A DNA stretch of 64,000 nt from Paenibacillus marchantiae (GTDB lineage: Bacteria; Bacillota; Bacilli; Paenibacillales; Paenibacillaceae): assembly GCF_028771845.1 (NCBI RefSeq), contig NZ_CP118270.1, positions 2,852,001 to 2,916,000 of the forward strand, written 5' to 3'. Within the stretch, counting starts at the first letter, position 1. Each line of letters starts with the position of its first letter. The translations under genes and the position numbers were made by a program. Below are positions 60,985 through 64,000 of this stretch, piece by piece. The notes under the pieces are model-generated. The model worked only from the letters and a program-made list of their open reading frames with translations. It searched no databases and was not told the origin of the DNA.

Positions 60985-61470
60985 ATGAGTATCAAATTGG
61001 TGCTGTTGGACCAACTCGCTGCCTGTCATCATGACAAGAGCTGGTTTGTGCCGCTGGATGAGATGTTACGTGATGTAACCGCTACGCAGGCCTTATCGCT
61101 GAATGATGAGGGGCAATCCATCTGGAGGTTGGTGAATCATCTGACTTTCTGGAATGAAACTTGGTTGGATCGGTTCATGAAGGGTGAAGTGGTTATGGAC
61201 AATAGCATAAATAATGATGAGACGTTCATTATTAACCCATCCCAGGTAAGTGAAGAAGATTGGCAGAAAAGCATTGCACAGATTGGTGCAACATTTAGTC
61301 GTTGGATACAGGCTGTAGAGGAAAGTGATGATGCAAAATTAGGGATGACCATTCCATCGTACTTCAATGCCCCATGGTGGAATGTCATATCCAATCTGTG
61401 TATTCATAATGCGTATCATATTGGGCAGATCATGATGCTGAGAAAGAAAGTAAGAGGAGAGATGATATGA
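60985..61470 (+). CDS. DinB-family protein
   Basis: About 161 residues from ATG 60985, with AGGAG upstream. A four-helix bundle with His positions in VNHLTFWNETWLDR and IHNAYHIGQIMMLR, which bind metal in DinB/YfiT proteins; some are thiol-transferases using bacillithiol. The stop overlaps the isochorismatase-like start in ATGA. Confidence 0.8.
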   Translation: MSIKLVLLDQLAACHHDKSWFVPLDEMLRDVTATQALSLNDEGQSIWRLVNHLTFWNETWLDRFMKGEVVMDNSINNDETFIINPSQVSEEDWQKSIAQIGATFSRWIQAVEESDDAKLGMTIPSYFNAPWWNVISNLCIHNAYHIGQIMMLRKKVRGEMI

Positions 61471-61955
61471 AAATAGGTTTTCTGATCGTGGATATGCAAG
61501 AGAGTATTGTACGAGATAAGTTAGATCAAAAAGCAATTGACCGCGCTTGTGAATATATCAATCATGTTGCAGACGTGCTTCGTTCGAGCGGCCATGTGGT
61601 AGCACATGTACAAGACGTGGAGGGTATGGAGGATTCAAATTCTGAGGCGTATCGTATTATTTCTGAGGTTGATGTGAATGAGAAGGATCTTAAGGTTACG
61701 AAGGAGAGCTCCAATGCATTCTGGCAGACAGACTTGGAGCAGATTCTGAAGAGTAACGGTGTAGAGCTGTTGATCATATCGGGATTTGCCGCCGAGGAAT
61801 GTGTTCTGTTTACTTATAATGGCGCGATGGAGCGAGGATTTAGACCTGTCATGTTGCAAAATGGGATTCTAAGTACGCATTCCGAAACAGTGATCTCAAC
61901 CTATAGAGACCGGAACGTGATTTCTTATCCTGTAGTTAATTATCTAATCAAATAA
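61467..61955 (+). CDS. Isochorismatase-like cysteine hydrolase
   Basis: 162 residues. Catalytic triad visible: Asp9 in FLIVDMQ, Lys79 in KVTKESSNAF and Cys112 in SGFAAEECVLFT. Such hydrolases cleave amides such as nicotinamide or N-carbamoyl compounds. The tight overlap with the DinB gene suggests joint expression. Substrate unknown. Confidence 0.82.
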   Translation: MKIGFLIVDMQESIVRDKLDQKAIDRACEYINHVADVLRSSGHVVAHVQDVEGMEDSNSEAYRIISEVDVNEKDLKVTKESSNAFWQTDLEQILKSNGVELLIISGFAAEECVLFTYNGAMERGFRPVMLQNGILSTHSETVISTYRDRNVISYPVVNYLIK

Positions 61956-61969
61956 GTGAGATTACTCAT

Positions 61970-61997
61970 GGACGCGACGATGTCGTGTCCGTTTTTG
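61970..61997 (+). terminator. Terminator
   Basis: GGACGCGAC and GTCGTGTCC pair (one mismatch) around a 3-nt loop, followed by GTTTTT. Confidence 0.7.
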
Positions 61998-62160
61998 GTT
62001 ACACATAACCTTTTATGATGGAAAGGATTCTTCATCGTTTAAATTAAATTTTACCTATATTTACTGGAGTTGAAGCGATACATTTAAGTGGTAAGCAGGG
62101 GCGTGATATGCAACTAAAGATGGGGAATTGTGGTTTATTAATAAAGTGAGGTGTAATGAC

Positions 62161-62676
62161 ATGAATGTACAGATCACCAGAATCGATAAAAGTCAGAAAG
62201 AATTATTTTTAAACTTGTACAACCTTTATCTGTATGATCTTTCTGAATTCTCGGGTGAGGATTTGCTAAAAGAGGGTAAATTCGATCCAACGAATACCTA
62301 TCTCTATCTGGAACGGGCGGAATTACATCCGTTTTTTATTCTAGATGAAGGAAAGGTAATCGGATTTGTGCTGGTTTGCTCTCCTCCATATGTAGATGAT
62401 GATGTCGACTATACAGTTCAAGAGCTATTTCTGGTCAAAAAGTATCGTGGACAAGGATTGGCAGCTCAAGCGGTTGATCTGGTGTTTGCACAATTTCAGG
62501 GTAGATTCAAAGTGGAGCAATTGGCTAATAACCAATCGGCTGTTTCATTCTGGAAAAAATACTATGAACATCATCACATTGAATATGTAGAGTCGGAGTA
62601 TAGCATTGAAATTGAAAACATCGCTGGCAGCCATCGGATTCTGTCTCAAACCTTTCTACGTGCAAGAACGAACTAG
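62161..62676 (+). CDS. GNAT N-acetyltransferase
   Basis: About 171 residues from ATG 62161 with GAGGTG upstream. QELFLVKKYRGQGLAAQAVD is the acetyl-CoA loop and NNQSAVSFWKKYYEHHHIEY the last motif. Substrate unknown. Confidence 0.78.
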   Translation: MNVQITRIDKSQKELFLNLYNLYLYDLSEFSGEDLLKEGKFDPTNTYLYLERAELHPFFILDEGKVIGFVLVCSPPYVDDDVDYTVQELFLVKKYRGQGLAAQAVDLVFAQFQGRFKVEQLANNQSAVSFWKKYYEHHHIEYVESEYSIEIENIAGSHRILSQTFLRARTN

Positions 62677-62761
62677 ATATTCGCATTTACCAATACATGG
62701 GTTATGATGAATCCAAAGGGTTACTAGTCGGGGCGTAAGCCATTAGAGAGGAGCATGACTA

Positions 62762-63223
62762 ATGACAAGCCGAATTGTCGTTACTGGTGGAGCTATTATT
62801 CGTGATCATATGGGTAGAATACTGCTGCAAAAAAGATCAGATTATGGCGATTGGGGATTACCTGGTGGTGGTATGGAGCCCGGTGAGAGTATTGAAGAAA
62901 CTATGATTAGAGAAGTAAAAGAAGAAACGGGTCTTGACGTGAGTTCATATGAACTGGCATCCATCTACACAGGTGAGAAAATGAAATATACATATCCGGA
63001 TGGTAACGAGGTTGTATTTGTAATGTTCTTGTTCAACGTCACCGCGGAGTTGGATGGGAAACTTGATGATGATCAAACAACCCTTTTATTTAAAGATGAA
63101 CAGAATGAATCGCTAGAGCTTGTTTTTAAAAGTCTAGATGAAATTGATATTTCCACAATCAACAAGGTACAGAAGCCTGTATTGGTAGATTTGATGCAAG
63201 GGGAACTCACAATTCTGCGTTAA
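62762..63223 (+). CDS. NUDIX hydrolase
   Basis: 153 residues. Nudix box GGGMEPGESIEETMIREVKE followed by ETG. N-terminal VVTGGAIIRDHMGRILLQKR is typical of MutT/ADP-ribose-type enzymes. GAGAGGAG precedes the ATG. Substrate unknown. Confidence 0.85.
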   Translation: MTSRIVVTGGAIIRDHMGRILLQKRSDYGDWGLPGGGMEPGESIEETMIREVKEETGLDVSSYELASIYTGEKMKYTYPDGNEVVFVMFLFNVTAELDGKLDDDQTTLLFKDEQNESLELVFKSLDEIDISTINKVQKPVLVDLMQGELTILR

Positions 63224-63320
63224 GCCCTAGAGGATATAAAGAAGATCTGCAGAGGGAATAGGACAATATATTTCAAGAGTAAATATAAATCGCTATTTTA
63301 ATAGAGATAGGAGCATTATT

Positions 63321-63935
63321 ATGCCTTGGCCCATGGTTCATTTTGCAATCGCATCGGAATTATTATCTGATCCAACCCCTGAATTTATAGTGGGCAGTCT
63401 TGCCCCTGACTCCATTCATGTGAGAACGAATGAAAGAGCCGAAAAGGCAAAAACTCATCTTATGCCAGAGGCAGGACGTTTCGCAACAGACGAAGAGCTC
63501 AGGGCATTTTTCAATTCAAACAAGAAACGTGCGCAGAGTGAGCCTAAGTTCATGCAATATTTGTGCGGTTACATTTCTCATGTATATACGGATCGGGTTT
63601 GGACCTTCGAGATTTATCCCGCATTTGAGGAACATGCCAATGGAAGAAGTATTTATACGCAGGATGTTACGAAGCTGGAATTTATGATTTTGAGAAGAGG
63701 GTCTGATGGCCAGGATTTATTGAATAAGCTGGAAGCAGGTCAAGCGTTTGACTTAGGTGGATTGCTGGAGCAAGAGGTGTATCAGTATAGAAAAGAAAAA
63801 GTAGACTTTTTGAATAACTTTGAAAATGAGCCCTTAGATGATTTGAACATTTTATCTATGGAAGCTATAGAAGAGTTTATACAAACAACGGCCCAAAGAC
63901 TTAGACAATTGTTTACAAAGTGGGAGGTATTCTAA
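63321..63935 (+). CDS. Zinc-dependent phospholipase C-like protein
   Basis: 204 residues of the PF00882 fold: start MPWPMVHFAIASELL, GSLAPDSIHVRT and CGYISHVYTDRVW supply His and Asp that bind zinc ions. No signal peptide, so probably cytoplasmic. Homologues in Bacilli are of unknown substrate. ATAGGAGCATT precedes the ATG. Confidence 0.75.
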   Translation: MPWPMVHFAIASELLSDPTPEFIVGSLAPDSIHVRTNERAEKAKTHLMPEAGRFATDEELRAFFNSNKKRAQSEPKFMQYLCGYISHVYTDRVWTFEIYPAFEEHANGRSIYTQDVTKLEFMILRRGSDGQDLLNKLEAGQAFDLGGLLEQEVYQYRKEKVDFLNNFENEPLDDLNILSMEAIEEFIQTTAQRLRQLFTKWEVF

Positions 63936-64000
63936 ATGGAAAAACGGATTAGCCTCGCCCCATATAATGAGAAGTACAATCAAGAGTTGGCTAATTTTTC
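63936..64000 (+). CDS. Partial CDS, start of a probable acetyltransferase
   Basis: ATG at 63936 opens a frame, MEKRISLAPYNEKYNQELAN, that runs off the window. GGGAGG lies 8 nt upstream and the gap to the previous stop is 0 nt. The start resembles GNAT proteins, but 21 residues are too few to be sure. Confidence 0.4.
   Translation, partial: MEKRISLAPYNEKYNQELANF

Overview
The window reads as a chromosomal segment of a Paenibacillus-type Firmicute. The evidence is the AGGAGG-type ribosome binding sites with frequent TTG/GTG starts, a LplABC/YesMN-type sugar ABC module with an AraC-type response regulator, an AraC protein fused to a siderophore-binding domain (Btr-like), a GlcT/RAT antitermination leader, an HssRS-HrtBA heme module, Spo0E-like and DUF6809-like small proteins, and many GNAT and NUDIX enzymes. 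No rRNA, tRNA, intact insertion sequence or CRISPR array was seen.

Layout. (a) 1-2.7 kb: end of a ferric-siderophore binding protein, a FhuF-like Fe-S reductase and a Btr-like activator with a Fur-like box. (b) 2.9-22.7 kb: an AT-rich accessory region of mostly small hypothetical, membrane and lipoprotein genes with much gene debris (SRPBCC and Imm1-like fragments, a frameshifted DUF4279 gene, a decayed tyrosine recombinase, an XRE regulator with an internal deletion). It also holds a divergent PyrH paralogue behind a terminator, a class C-type serine hydrolase, a matrixin protease pair, a stalk-domain protein, a DUF4127 protein, a split sigma factor behind a LexA-like box, and Spo0E-like and DUF6809-like genes. 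(c) 22.7-30.7 kb: an ABC sugar-uptake module, with binding protein, response regulator and sensor kinase on the minus strand and two permeases divergent on the plus strand. (d) 30.8-38.5 kb: small genes, gene fragments and a divergent HxlR/oxidoreductase pair. (e) 38.5-43.8 kb: a CzcD-like metal exporter, then HssR-HssS-HrtB-HrtA. (f) 43.8-55.9 kb: NUDIX, GNATs, a kinase-fold protein, PdxH-like and radical SAM enzymes, and a NAGPA + GT2-GtrA envelope-glycan pair. (g) 56-59.1 kb: nagE-like EIICB, EIIA and glcT-like antiterminator under a RAT/terminator leader. (h) 59.1-64 kb: VOC, DUF962, a frameshifted AAA ATPase, DinB, isochorismatase-like, GNAT, NUDIX and phospholipase C-like genes.

The most unusual signal is a family of attC-like sites in region (b). 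Each full copy starts near GACATC-x2/3-ATAACA and ends near GTGAATAC-AAGAAC-GTTAT. It has an R-box-like outer pair and an inner pair whose sequence changes between copies while pairing is kept. The sites lie 14-64 nt after a stop codon, and the next gene starts 32-43 nt after the GTT core. This is the layout of integron gene cassettes, although no integron integrase is present, only a decayed XerC/D-like recombinase. All of this was read by eye; no homology search or folding program was run.
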